A stretch of DNA of 21,587 nt from a bacterium HR23 (GTDB taxonomy: Bacteria; Chloroflexota; Dehalococcoidia; Lucifugimonadales; HRBIN23), in the NCBI GenBank assembly GCA_002923335.1, contig BEHZ01000009.1, positions 1 through 21,587 of the forward strand, given 5' to 3'. The position numbers were made by a program, and so were the translations under genes. Within the stretch, counting starts at the first letter, position 1; each line of letters opens with the position of its first letter. The notes beneath the pieces are model-generated. The model did not search any database. It was not told the origin of the DNA and saw nothing but the letters and a program-made list of their open reading frames with translations. Shown piece after piece: positions 1 to 7,371 of the stretch.

Positions 1-1056
1 GTGGACCAACTGGGGGTCGTGGAGCAGGCCCTTTGCAGAACGGCACACCCCGGCCGGCACCCCCACCTGCTGAAGGCGCTCCATCAGTGCCTCGCTGGGG
101 TATTGGCGTGTCCACTCGGCCAGACGGGACTCCAAAGCCTCCTCCTGAGCCTTCCGCCCCAGGATAGTGTCCAGGCTGGGGTCGCTTGCCCAGTCAGGAC
201 AACCCAGCACCCGACGCAGGGCCTGCCACTGAGCATCGCTCTCCACGGCGATGGCAAGCCACTCCCCATCGGCGCAAGGGAAACACCCATGGGGCACGCA
301 CACCGTATCCCGGTTGCCCTGACGTTGGGCTTCACGACCGTTCTCCAGGGCGTCCAGCAGCAGAGGTGCCAGCAGGTGGAGGGACGCTAAGAACTGGGAG
401 AAGGGGATATATACCCCTCGCCCGGTGCGCTCCCGATAGTCCAGAGCGGAGACCAGGGCCATGGCCGCCTGGCGAGGCACGATGAAGTCGGTATAGGTGG
501 CGGAGGGGCCGGGGGGGACGGGCGTCCTGTCGGGCCATCCTGCTAGATTGGTGATGCCCACCAGAGCAGTAATCAGAGGGCCGAAGCCCGGCAGGCTCTC
601 CAGAGGGTTCCCCCGCCCAAACGTGGACATGGAAAGCATAATGAGGTCCGGCCGTTCTCGGCTGAGGGCATCGTAGCCCAGCCCCCATCGCTCCATGACC
701 CCTGCTGTGAAGCTATCCACCACTGCATCCGCCCACTCCAGGATAAGCCGACGGGCCAACCCAACCCCTTCGGGCGTGCGCATGTTGAGGGTGATGCTGC
801 GCTTCCCCGCGTTCACCAGGGCAAAAGCGCCGGAGCGGTTGGGGCCGGGGATATTGCTCGCAAAGGGCGCAGAGTTGCGCCACGGGTCGGGATACACGCT
901 GGTCTCTATGCGCAGGACGGTAGCGCCGAAGTCGGCGAAGTAGCGGGTGGTGGCTGGCCCGGCTGCCACCCAGGTGAAGTCCACGATGCGCACCCCCGAC
1001 AGGGGCAACGGTGTCTGGAGGGCGTGAAAGGGATCGGGACGACTATGATGGCGCAT
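1..1056 (-). CDS. CaiB/BaiF (family III) CoA-transferase, C-terminus cut by window edge
   Basis: The reading frame is open from an ATG at 1056 through base 1, giving 352 residues; the family usually has about 400, so roughly 50 C-terminal residues lie outside. The N-terminal signature is clear: LSGVRIVDFTWVAAGP near residues 19-34, ADFGATVLRIE near 41-51, and NAGKRSITLNM near 82-92. Asp190, in SATYTDF, falls where family III enzymes carry the aspartate that forms the acyl-anhydride/aspartyl-CoA intermediate, so this copy looks catalytically competent. AAGGAG lies 11 bases before the ATG. It starts 32 bases after the stop of another CoA-transferase and is the third gene of an operon with MmgE/PrpD. 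The substrate cannot be told from sequence; candidates are C4-C5 dicarboxylic acids or aromatic-derived acids. An alternative GTG start lies four codons upstream, but it would overlap the ribosome site. Confidence 0.93.
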   Translation of the reverse strand, partial: MRHHSRPDPFHALQTPLPLSGVRIVDFTWVAAGPATTRYFADFGATVLRIETSVYPDPWRNSAPFASNIPGPNRSGAFALVNAGKRSITLNMRTPEGVGLARRLILEWADAVVDSFTAGVMERWGLGYDALSRERPDLIMLSMSTFGRGNPLESLPGFGPLITALVGITNLAGWPDRTPVPPGPSATYTDFIVPRQAAMALVSALDYRERTGRGVYIPFSQFLASLHLLAPLLLDALENGREAQRQGNRDTVCVPHGCFPCADGEWLAIAVESDAQWQALRRVLGCPDWASDPSLDTILGRKAQEEALESRLAEWTRQYPSEALMERLQQVGVPAGVCRSAKGLLHDPQLVH

Positions 1057-1088
1057 AGCCCGGTGCACTCCTTACTATAGGATAAAGG

Positions 1089-2303
1089 TTAGCCCAGTGC
1101 CCCTACTTCCCGCAGGAGGGCCGTCTCCGAGGGGGTAAAGCCCAACAGGTCCTCCAGCACCTCCTTCTGATGCTCCCCCAGGGCCGGCGCACGGCGGGGG
1201 TTACCGTTCTCCAGAGGGACGAACGACCCCACCGTCGCCCGCCGGACACCGTCGGGCCAGGCCTCCTGGCGGAAAAAGCCACGGTCTATCGCCCGGGCGA
1301 CCTGGACAGCATCGCCGGGCGTCGACACGGGTGCGATGAGGAGGCGCCGGCGCTGGGCCTGCTCCCATATCTCCGCCTTGCTCTTCTCCTTGAGGAAGCG
1401 CCCCACCACCTCCGCCACCACAGGGATGAGGTCCGCACGGCTGAAGCCGAAGTCTACCGCCCCCATCTCTTTGAGGGGGCCAGGGTCAAAGCCTTCCTCT
1501 TCCATCCAGGCGATGACTCCCTGCATATGTTTGGTGCCCACCCCTCCCCCCACAATCAGGAAGCACACCCACCCGTCCTTGCACGGCCATAGCGAGGGGC
1601 GAAGGGGGCCACCCCCTGGCCTTCCCCAGTGGCCGTGGCGCTCCAGCACCTCCCCCAGCAGGTCCACGAAGGGGATAAGGCGGTCCATGGTGCGGGCCAC
1701 GGCGTGCTGGGCCGAGAGGTCTACTCTCTGTCCCTGGCCAGTGCGGGTGCGGTGGAAGAGGGCCAACACCGTTCCCAGCCCGGCGCTAATCCCTGTGAGC
1801 ACCCACGCCTGGGGGAAGGAGATGCGCACCGGCGGGCGGTCGCTATCACCCGTTACATAGGCCAACCCCCCCATAGCCTGGATGGTCAGGTCGGTGGCCT
1901 TCCAGCGAGCGTAGGGGCCTTCCCGGCCGAAGGGCGTAATGGAGGTAAGCACCAGGCTGGGGTTGGCTCGCCGCAACACATCCCATCCCAGCCCCATCTC
2001 CTCAAGCGCCCCTGGAGGGTGGGTCTCCAGAATGGCGTCGCTTATCGCCACCAGGCGCAGGAAGACTGCCCGCCCGTCGGGGTGGGTCAGGTCTAGGGTG
2101 ATGCTCTTCTTCCCCCCGGCGTAGGCGCCCCAGAAAAGACTATGGCTTATGTCGTCCTTCCAGAAAGGGGGTTGACGGCGAGCAGGACTGCCCCCCGGAG
2201 GCTCGACGGCGATAACCTCGGCCCCCAGGTCTGCCAGCATACGCCCAGCCAACACGCCCCATGGGTCGGTGAGGTCAAGGATGCGATAGCCCGCCAGAAG
2301 CAT
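1089..2303 (-). CDS. CaiB/BaiF CoA-transferase-like protein, catalytic Asp replaced
   Basis: A complete 404-residue family III CoA-transferase-type protein. It shows the family N-terminus (LLAGYRILDLTDPWGVLAGRMLADLGAEVIAVEPPGG within residues 2-38), GKKSITLDLTHPDGR near 64-78, and RTRTGQGQRVDLS near 185-197. Aligning it with the downstream paralogue on the shared AL-x2-R-x-RTG-x-G segment places Trp167 where the paralogue has Asp190. The usual catalytic aspartate therefore appears to be missing. It starts 3 bases after the stop of the MmgE/PrpD gene, so the two are almost certainly translated from one mRNA. A likely reading is that it is the non-catalytic subunit of a heteromeric CoA-transferase with the next gene; heteromeric family III enzymes such as the benzylsuccinate CoA-transferase BbsEF are known. 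A divergent active enzyme using another residue cannot be excluded. Confidence 0.93.
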   Translation of the reverse strand: MLLAGYRILDLTDPWGVLAGRMLADLGAEVIAVEPPGGSPARRQPPFWKDDISHSLFWGAYAGGKKSITLDLTHPDGRAVFLRLVAISDAILETHPPGALEEMGLGWDVLRRANPSLVLTSITPFGREGPYARWKATDLTIQAMGGLAYVTGDSDRPPVRISFPQAWVLTGISAGLGTVLALFHRTRTGQGQRVDLSAQHAVARTMDRLIPFVDLLGEVLERHGHWGRPGGGPLRPSLWPCKDGWVCFLIVGGGVGTKHMQGVIAWMEEEGFDPGPLKEMGAVDFGFSRADLIPVVAEVVGRFLKEKSKAEIWEQAQRRRLLIAPVSTPGDAVQVARAIDRGFFRQEAWPDGVRRATVGSFVPLENGNPRRAPALGEHQKEVLEDLLGFTPSETALLREVGALG

Positions 2304-2306
2304 CGC

Positions 2307-3683
2307 CTACCCCTTGCGCAAGAGAGAGATGAACTGGGCCATATCTCCCTCCCCTTCTAGGTTCTGCGCCCGCTGGAGGATGGCGTCGGCCCGAGCAGGG
2401 GGCAAAACGGTCTGAGCCAGGCCCAGAAACTTGCGGGCGAAGCCGTCCCAGGGGAGGGGGTTTTCCGGCTCCCCCAGGGGATAGGGCACCTCCGCCTCCC
2501 ACCTTCCTCCTTTGTGTGTTACCAGCATCACACGGGCACCCATCCCCTGCAGGGAGGGGTCCTCCCGGACAACGGTCCTGTCTATGAGGGCCAGCACCTG
2601 GGGGTCGTCCAGGCGCTGATAACTCGCCCAGGTCAGCCCCCCTTCCAGCATCGCCACTGCACTGGCAAAATACACACTGAACTGCCCATCTACCGAACTG
2701 CGGGGACGACGCTTCTCCTCCACCGGAACCGCCACCAGGGCATACCCAATGGGCGGGAGGGCTATCTCTAGCCGTGCCACCTCCTCCGCCTGCACCTCAT
2801 AACGGCGGACCAGGTGGGCTATGGCGTCTATCACGGCGTGGTTATACCGGCAGGAGGGATAGGGCTTGACGGCGGTGCGCAACACCTGCCACTGGCCGTC
2901 GCCCAGGCCCTCCAGGGCCCGAGCAGGTTTCACAGCACCTTCGGCATAGGAGCGTAGATACCCGTTGTGCCCCTCCAGGGGCGCACGGGCGCCCTTCACC
3001 CCTTCTCCGGCCATGGTAAGGGCATAGATGGCGTTGTGGGCACAGAGGCCTACGTGCACCCGTTTGTTCCACCCCCCTGTCACCAAGAACTGCAGAGAGC
3101 CGGAGGCCATACTGCCGGCCAGGCCGAAGGCGTCCAGCGTGGCCTCCCGGGAAAGCCGTAGCAGATGCGCCCCCGCCGACACCGCCCCGAAGATACCCGT
3201 GGTGGCAGTGGGATGAAAACCTCGCCGATGCACCGCCTCACCGTGGGCCAGGCCGATACGACAGGTAACTTCATAGCCGGCCAGGGCCGATTCCAGAAAG
3301 CGCTCCCCAGAAGTATGGTGCACCTCGGCGAGGGCCATCAGGGTGGCAAAGATAGGGGTGCCCGGGTGGGTAATGGAGTCCCTATGGGTATCGTCGAAGT
3401 CCAGGCTGTGGGCGAAGGCGCCGTTGAGGAAGGCAGCCACCGGAGGGGGAAACCCCCGCCGTTCCCCCACCACAGTGCACACACCCCTGGCACCCTTGGC
3501 CAGGCTCCTTCCGGCCCGCAGGAGGGCAGGCGTGGAGTCCGCCAGGCCCCTACCTCCTAACGCTACCCCCAAGAAGTCCAGGAAGAGTTGCTTCACCCGC
3601 TCCCGAGCCGGAGGCGACACTCGCTCCCACTGCACCGAAAGGGCGTAATCCACAAGGCGCACGGTCAAGCCGTCGTCCACCAT
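2307..3683 (-). CDS. MmgE/PrpD family protein (2-methylcitrate dehydratase-like)
   Basis: The protein has 458 residues from the chosen start, the usual length for the MmgE/PrpD family, which includes 2-methylcitrate dehydratase, cis-aconitate decarboxylase and iminodisuccinate epimerase. Family landmarks are FLDFLGVALGG, HSLDFDDTH followed by HPG, RGFHPTATTGIFGAVSAGAHLL (HPT-x2-GIFG-x2-A-AG), KPYPSCRYNHAVIDA and DGQFSVYFASAVA. The frame stays open upstream to 3995, but that extension lacks family similarity and lies opposite the PIG-L gene. The ATG at 3683 has GGGAGGTG just before it and follows a good extended -10 promoter. It heads the operon with two CoA-transferases, so a dehydration, hydration or decarboxylation of an organic acid that is handled as a CoA ester nearby is a reasonable guess. 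True PrpD activity is not assured because no prpB or prpC is present. Confidence 0.93.
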   Translation of the reverse strand: MVDDGLTVRLVDYALSVQWERVSPPARERVKQLFLDFLGVALGGRGLADSTPALLRAGRSLAKGARGVCTVVGERRGFPPPVAAFLNGAFAHSLDFDDTHRDSITHPGTPIFATLMALAEVHHTSGERFLESALAGYEVTCRIGLAHGEAVHRRGFHPTATTGIFGAVSAGAHLLRLSREATLDAFGLAGSMASGSLQFLVTGGWNKRVHVGLCAHNAIYALTMAGEGVKGARAPLEGHNGYLRSYAEGAVKPARALEGLGDGQWQVLRTAVKPYPSCRYNHAVIDAIAHLVRRYEVQAEEVARLEIALPPIGYALVAVPVEEKRRPRSSVDGQFSVYFASAVAMLEGGLTWASYQRLDDPQVLALIDRTVVREDPSLQGMGARVMLVTHKGGRWEAEVPYPLGEPENPLPWDGFARKFLGLAQTVLPPARADAILQRAQNLEGEGDMAQFISLLRKG

Positions 3684-3730
3684 GGCACCTCCCTCGGCGA
3701 AGTTGGTCCCATTACCCAGATGCCTCTGGT

Positions 3731-3739
3731 AGTATAGCA
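3731..3739 (-). promoter_or_regulatory. Extended -10 promoter for the MmgE/PrpD-CoA-transferase operon
   Basis: On the minus strand this reads TGCTATACT, an extended -10 element (TG-n-TATACT, five of six to TATAAT). There is no good -35 hexamer 17 bases upstream, which is normal for extended -10 promoters. Transcription would begin near 3724, giving a leader of about 40 bases before the ATG at 3683. The 148-base gap between 3683 and 3832 is divergent and must also hold the promoter for the plus-strand PIG-L gene, for which I see no convincing element. Confidence 0.5.
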
Positions 3740-3831
3740 TGGCAGATGCATACCGGCGGGCGCCTATGGTTATCCCCATCATTCCAGAGATGGAACCTCG
3801 CCCCGAGGCTCTCCAAGGGAGGGAAACCACT

Positions 3832-4536
3832 ATGCTGGAACCACTACCCACCCCGGAGCGGGCTCTGGTGGTCTTCGCCCACCCCGACGACGCCGAGTTC
3901 GGCTGTGCCGGCACCGTCGCCCGATGGGCGCGGGAAGGGACCCACATTGTATATGTGTTGGCCACTAGCGGAGATAAAGGCACGGGCGACCGCACCTTGA
4001 CGCCGGAGCGCCTGGCTCATATCCGAGAGGAGGAGCAGGCCGAAGCGGCACGGGTGCTGGGGGTGCGGGAGGTGGTCTTCCTCCGCTACCCCGATGGGGG
4101 CCTGGAGGACACCGCCGAGTTTCGGGGGAAAGTAGTGCGGGAGATCCGCCGGGTCCGCCCCGATGTGGTGCTCACCTCGGAACCCTTCCCCCGACGCCGT
4201 TTCTCCCATCGGGACCACCGCATCGCCGGCCTGGTGGCCATGGACGCTTGCTTCCCCTACTGCCGGGACCACCTTTATTACCCCGAGCACCTGCGGGAGG
4301 GGCTGGAGACCCACAAAGTCGGAGCGGTCCTCTTCTGGGGTGCCGACGAGCCTGATGTCTTCAGCGACATCACCGACACCCTGGAGGTGAAACTGAAGGC
4401 CCTGGCGTGCCACAAGAGCCAGTTCAGCGACTTCAACCGTGTGGCGGAGCGGGTGAAAGAGTGGGCGAAACTCAATGGCCAGCAGGCGGAGGTCCCCTTC
4501 GCCGAGGCCTTCCGCAAAATAGAGTTCTGGCGCTAG
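3832..4536 (+). CDS. PIG-L (LmbE) family deacetylase
   Basis: The gene encodes a 234-residue zinc-dependent N-deacetylase of the PIG-L/LmbE family, which hydrolyses N-acetyl groups from sugar-containing substrates (known members act in mycothiol, bacillithiol and GPI biosynthesis). The metal site is visible as AHPDDAEFG at residues 16-24 and SHRDHR at 125-130, the typical HPDD and HxDH pairs. The frame is open from 3739, but the ATG at 3832 fits the family N-terminus (a short lead into VVFAHPDD) and has AAGGGAGGG about 8 bases upstream, so I chose it. It is followed after 30 bases by modB in the same direction. The natural substrate is unknown. A 12-bp palindrome, GGCGCTAGCGCC, spans its stop codon but has no T-run, so it is not called as a terminator. 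Confidence 0.92.
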   Translation: MLEPLPTPERALVVFAHPDDAEFGCAGTVARWAREGTHIVYVLATSGDKGTGDRTLTPERLAHIREEEQAEAARVLGVREVVFLRYPDGGLEDTAEFRGKVVREIRRVRPDVVLTSEPFPRRRFSHRDHRIAGLVAMDACFPYCRDHLYYPEHLREGLETHKVGAVLFWGADEPDVFSDITDTLEVKLKALACHKSQFSDFNRVAERVKEWAKLNGQQAEVPFAEAFRKIEFWR

Positions 4537-4566
4537 CGCCCTGGCGTATCATAGGGTGGAAGAGAG

Positions 4567-5226
4567 ATGTTAGCCGATGCGCTCCTGCTATCCCTGCGGG
4601 TAACCGCCCTGGCGACCGTTATTATCCTGGTGGCGGGCACCGGCCTGGCCCTCCTGCTGGCACGGGTGCGTTTCCCCGGCCGAACCCTTGTGGAACTGCT
4701 GGTTACTCTACCTTTGGTGCTTCCCCCCACCGTGGTGGGCTACTACCTCCTCCTGGCCCTAGGACGAGGAAGCCCTCTCTACGACTGGTTAAAAATAGAC
4801 ATCCTCTTCACCTGGTGGTCGGCCGCCCTCGCCTCGGCTGTGGTAGGCCTGCCTCTGATGGTGCAGTCGGCTCGTGCAGGCATCGCCAGCGTAGACCCTA
4901 CACTGGAGCAAGCGGCGCGCACCCTGGGCTCCCCCGAGTGGGAGGTGCTCTGGCGCATCACCTTGCCTCTGGCCCGGCGGAGCATCCTCGCCGGCCTGCT
5001 GTTGGGGTCGGCTCGGGCGTTGGGGGAGTTCGGGGCAACCCTGATGGTCGCCGGCAACATCCCCGGGCGCACCCAGACCCTCCCCCTGGCCATCTACGAC
5101 GCTGTGCAAAACCGGGACTGGGCCACGGCCAATCAGATGGTCCTCCTGCTCACCCTGGTCTCCCTGGTGGGGCTGTGGGCGGTGCGTCGGATAGAAGCCC
5201 CTCGCCCCATCAAAGGACGACAATGA
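4567..5226 (+). CDS. modB: Molybdate/tungstate ABC transporter permease ModB
   Basis: A 219-residue integral membrane permease of a molybdate-type ABC importer. Hydrophobic segments occur near residues 8-30, 42-65, 83-100, 140-155 and 190-206. The cytoplasmic EAA-type coupling loop is seen as EQAARTLGSPEWEVLWRITLP at about 114-134. The stretch ARALGEFGATLMVAGNIPG with RTQTLPLAIYDAVQ (149-181) is the diagnostic ModB C-terminal region. The length is normal (about 220-230). The stop codon overlaps the ATG of modC by 4 bases (ATGA at 5223-5226), so the two are translationally coupled. No periplasmic binding protein gene (modA) lies beside it. Molybdate against tungstate cannot be decided from the permease alone. 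Confidence 0.93.
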   Translation: MLADALLLSLRVTALATVIILVAGTGLALLLARVRFPGRTLVELLVTLPLVLPPTVVGYYLLLALGRGSPLYDWLKIDILFTWWSAALASAVVGLPLMVQSARAGIASVDPTLEQAARTLGSPEWEVLWRITLPLARRSILAGLLLGSARALGEFGATLMVAGNIPGRTQTLPLAIYDAVQNRDWATANQMVLLLTLVSLVGLWAVRRIEAPRPIKGRQ

Positions 5227-6359
5227 GGGACGCTATGCCCCCACTCCTCACGGTGGATATAGAAAAGCGCCTCGGCGGGTTCAGCCTGCAAGTGTCCCTC
5301 CACGCCAGCCCGGAGGTCATGGTCCTCTTCGGCCCCTCGGGTGCCGGCAAGACCCAAACCCTCCACGCCATCGCCGGCCTCACCCGCCCCGATGCCGGGG
5401 AAATTGCCCTGGACGGGCGGGTCCTGTTTCGCAGGGGGAGGCCGGGGCCGGCGGTATGGGTCCCCGCCCACCAGCGGCGCATTGGATATGTCTTTCAGGA
5501 CTACGCCCTCTTCCCCCACATGACCGCTCTGGAAAATGTGGCTTACCCCCTGCGGGGGCGAGGCGCACGGCAGAAGGCGCTGGCGCTCCTGGAACGCATG
5601 CACCTGGCGCACCTGGCCCATCGCTACCCGGCGGAGTTATCGGGGGGACAACAGCAGAGGGTCGCCATCGCCCGTGCCCTGGCCGTCCAGCCCCAGGTGC
5701 TTCTTCTGGATGAGCCTTTTTCTGCATTGGACATCCCGGTGCGGGAACGCCTGCAAGGGGAACTGCTGGCCCTCCAGCGGGACCTGGGGCTGGTAGTGCT
5801 CCTGGTTACCCACGATTTACAGGACGCCTTTGCGGTGGGCCACCGCCTTGCGGTCATCTACCAGGGACAGGTGGTGCAGGTAGGGCCGGTAGAGGAGGTC
5901 TTTCAGCGTCCTGCCAACGCCGAGGTGGCTCACGCCCTGGGCATCGGCAATCTCTTCACCGCCCAGGTGGTTTCTTCCACTGCGGAGGGCCTGGTGCTGG
6001 ACTGGGACGGCCTCCTGCTGGAGGCACCCCCCCACCCCTTGCCCGTGGGCCACGAGGTAACCGCCTACATTCGCCCGGAGGAGGTGAAGGTGCTCTACCC
6101 CGACCGCCCCTTGGCTTCGGCGGTCCGGCACAACATCGTGGCAGGGTGTGTCGTCAGGAGACGGCCTGGCCCCCAGGTGCACACATTGCAGGTGGCCCTG
6201 GAGAACGGGGAGACCGTAGAAGCCCGCTTCCCCGCCTACAGTTACATCCCCCTGGACTTGAGCCCGGGCAAGAAGGTCCTCCTCTCCCTGCGTCGGGAGG
6301 CCATCGTCATCGTGCAACGGGCTGGCCGGACCCGAAAGGCTTTAGACCTTCATGGGTGA
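5223..6359 (+). CDS. modC: Molybdate/tungstate ABC transporter ATP-binding protein ModC
   Basis: This 378-residue ATPase powers the ModB permease. Motifs: Walker A GPSGAGKT at 37-44, Q-loop in GYVFQDYALFPH at 88-99, signature LSGGQQQRVAIARAL at 139-153, Walker B VLLLDEPFSALD at 159-170, and H-loop VTHD at 195-198. A C-terminal regulatory part (roughly 245-378) contains HEVTAYIRPEEVKVLY and a second beta-rich half, consistent with TOBE/MOP-type domains that bind oxyanions. The ATG at 5223 overlaps the modB stop; an internal ATG at 5235 is possible. The frame is open far upstream to 4407, but that part is only an out-of-frame reading of modB. The gene end overlaps the earliest possible start of the flavin oxidoreductase by 8 bases. 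Related CysA and PotA ATPases share these motifs; the assignment rests mainly on coupling to ModB. Confidence 0.92.
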   Translation: MRDAMPPLLTVDIEKRLGGFSLQVSLHASPEVMVLFGPSGAGKTQTLHAIAGLTRPDAGEIALDGRVLFRRGRPGPAVWVPAHQRRIGYVFQDYALFPHMTALENVAYPLRGRGARQKALALLERMHLAHLAHRYPAELSGGQQQRVAIARALAVQPQVLLLDEPFSALDIPVRERLQGELLALQRDLGLVVLLVTHDLQDAFAVGHRLAVIYQGQVVQVGPVEEVFQRPANAEVAHALGIGNLFTAQVVSSTAEGLVLDWDGLLLEAPPHPLPVGHEVTAYIRPEEVKVLYPDRPLASAVRHNIVAGCVVRRRPGPQVHTLQVALENGETVEARFPAYSYIPLDLSPGKKVLLSLRREAIVIVQRAGRTRKALDLHG

Positions 6360-6369
6360 GGAGAAGGCT

Positions 6370-7371
6370 ATGGAGCGCATCGGCATTACCCCCCGGCTGG
6401 AGGACGGCGACCTTTCGGCGGTCTTGGGGATAGCCCAAGAGGCGGAGGCGCGGGGCTATCACTCTATCTGGGTGGGGGAAGCCTGGGGCAGGGAGGTTTT
6501 CACCTGCCTCACCGCTCTGGCTCTGGGCACTCGGCGCCTTCACCTGGCCTCCGGCATCGTCAATGTGTTTAGCCGGACCCCCGCCCTGGTGGCTATGGCC
6601 TCGGCCACTCTGGACGAAGTATCTGGGGGGCGCTTCATCTTGGGCTTGGGGGCCAGCGGGCAGATTGTGGTGGAGCAGTGGCACGGCGTCCCCTATCAGC
6701 ACCCGCTCCAGCGCACCCGGGAGTATATAGAGATCGTCCGCCTTGCCCTTAGCGGACAGCGGGTCAACTACCAGGGGCATTTCTTCCGCCTGCAGAACTT
6801 CCGCCTGGCCTTTACTCCCCGGCGGGCCAACCTCCCCATCTTCGTGGCAGCCATGGGCCCCCAGAACCTCCGTCTGACCGGGGAACTGGCCGATGGGTGT
6901 ATCCCCTTCCTACCCTCCCGTTCCCGCTTCCGCGAGGTCTATCTCCGGCCGCTGGAAGAGGGCGCCAGGGCCAAAGGTCGTTCCCTGAAGGATATAGAGA
7001 TAGCCCCTTACATTATCACTGCCGTGTCAGGCGATGGGGCTTCAGCCCGTGCCCTGGCCCGTGCTCACGTGGCCTATTACATCGGCGGGATGGGGGTTTA
7101 CTACAACAACCTGGTGCGCCGATATGGGTATGTGGAGGAGGCGGAGGCGATTCGCCGGGCGTGGCAGGAGCGAAACCGGGAGCGGGCAGCCTCCCTGGTG
7201 AGCGATGCGATGCTAGACGACCTGGCCATAGCCGGCACCCCCTCCCAGTGCCGTGAGCGTCTGGAGGCGTATAAGGAGGCGGGGGTAACCCTGCCCATTC
7301 TGGCCTTCGCCCACGGCTCCAGTAGGGAAATGGTGCGGGAGGCCCTTGCGGCCCTTGCTCCCAAAGCCTAG
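6370..7371 (+). CDS. LLM class flavin-dependent oxidoreductase
   Basis: A 333-residue bacterial luciferase-like (LLM) TIM-barrel oxidoreductase using F420 or FMN. Supporting segments are GYHSIWVGEAWGREVFTCLTALALGT near the N-terminus, RLHLASGIVNVFSRTPALVAMASATLDEVSGGRFILGLG (the classic LLM strand-helix-strand core), PIFVAAMGPQNLRLTGELADG, and a C-terminal IAGTPSQCRERLEAYKEAGV. The overall pattern is closest to the F420-dependent methylene-tetrahydromethanopterin reductase-like subgroup. I prefer the ATG at 6370 because GAGGAG sits 6 bases upstream; the in-frame ATG at 6352 would overlap modC by 8 bases. It is the last gene of the PIG-L/modBC run. Its TAG stop shares the palindrome CTAG with the stop of the convergent radical SAM gene. 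The substrate is unknown, and cofactor choice cannot be settled by eye. Confidence 0.9.
   Translation: MERIGITPRLEDGDLSAVLGIAQEAEARGYHSIWVGEAWGREVFTCLTALALGTRRLHLASGIVNVFSRTPALVAMASATLDEVSGGRFILGLGASGQIVVEQWHGVPYQHPLQRTREYIEIVRLALSGQRVNYQGHFFRLQNFRLAFTPRRANLPIFVAAMGPQNLRLTGELADGCIPFLPSRSRFREVYLRPLEEGARAKGRSLKDIEIAPYIITAVSGDGASARALARAHVAYYIGGMGVYYNNLVRRYGYVEEAEAIRRAWQERNRERAASLVSDAMLDDLAIAGTPSQCRERLEAYKEAGVTLPILAFAHGSSREMVREALAALAPKA

Noticed and set aside
1..390. Plus-strand open frame of 129 codons at the left edge
   Set aside because: It is antisense to the clear CoA-transferase frame on the minus strand and has no protein-family character.
3684..3995. Upstream extension of the MmgE/PrpD frame
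   Set aside because: It is serine/arginine-rich low-complexity sequence, lies opposite the PIG-L gene, precedes the promoter, and the family N-terminus begins at 3683.
4529..4540. 12-bp palindrome GGCGCTAGCGCC at the PIG-L stop as a terminator
   Set aside because: No T-run follows and modB continues 30 bases downstream in the same direction.
4407..5222. Long upstream extension of modC
   Set aside because: This part is modB read in another frame; proline/arginine-rich translation without motifs.
7368..7371. Shared CTAG at the convergent stops as a possible regulatory site
   Set aside because: A 4-base palindrome used as both TAG stops is a simple consequence of tight packing; there is no hairpin or T-run for a terminator.
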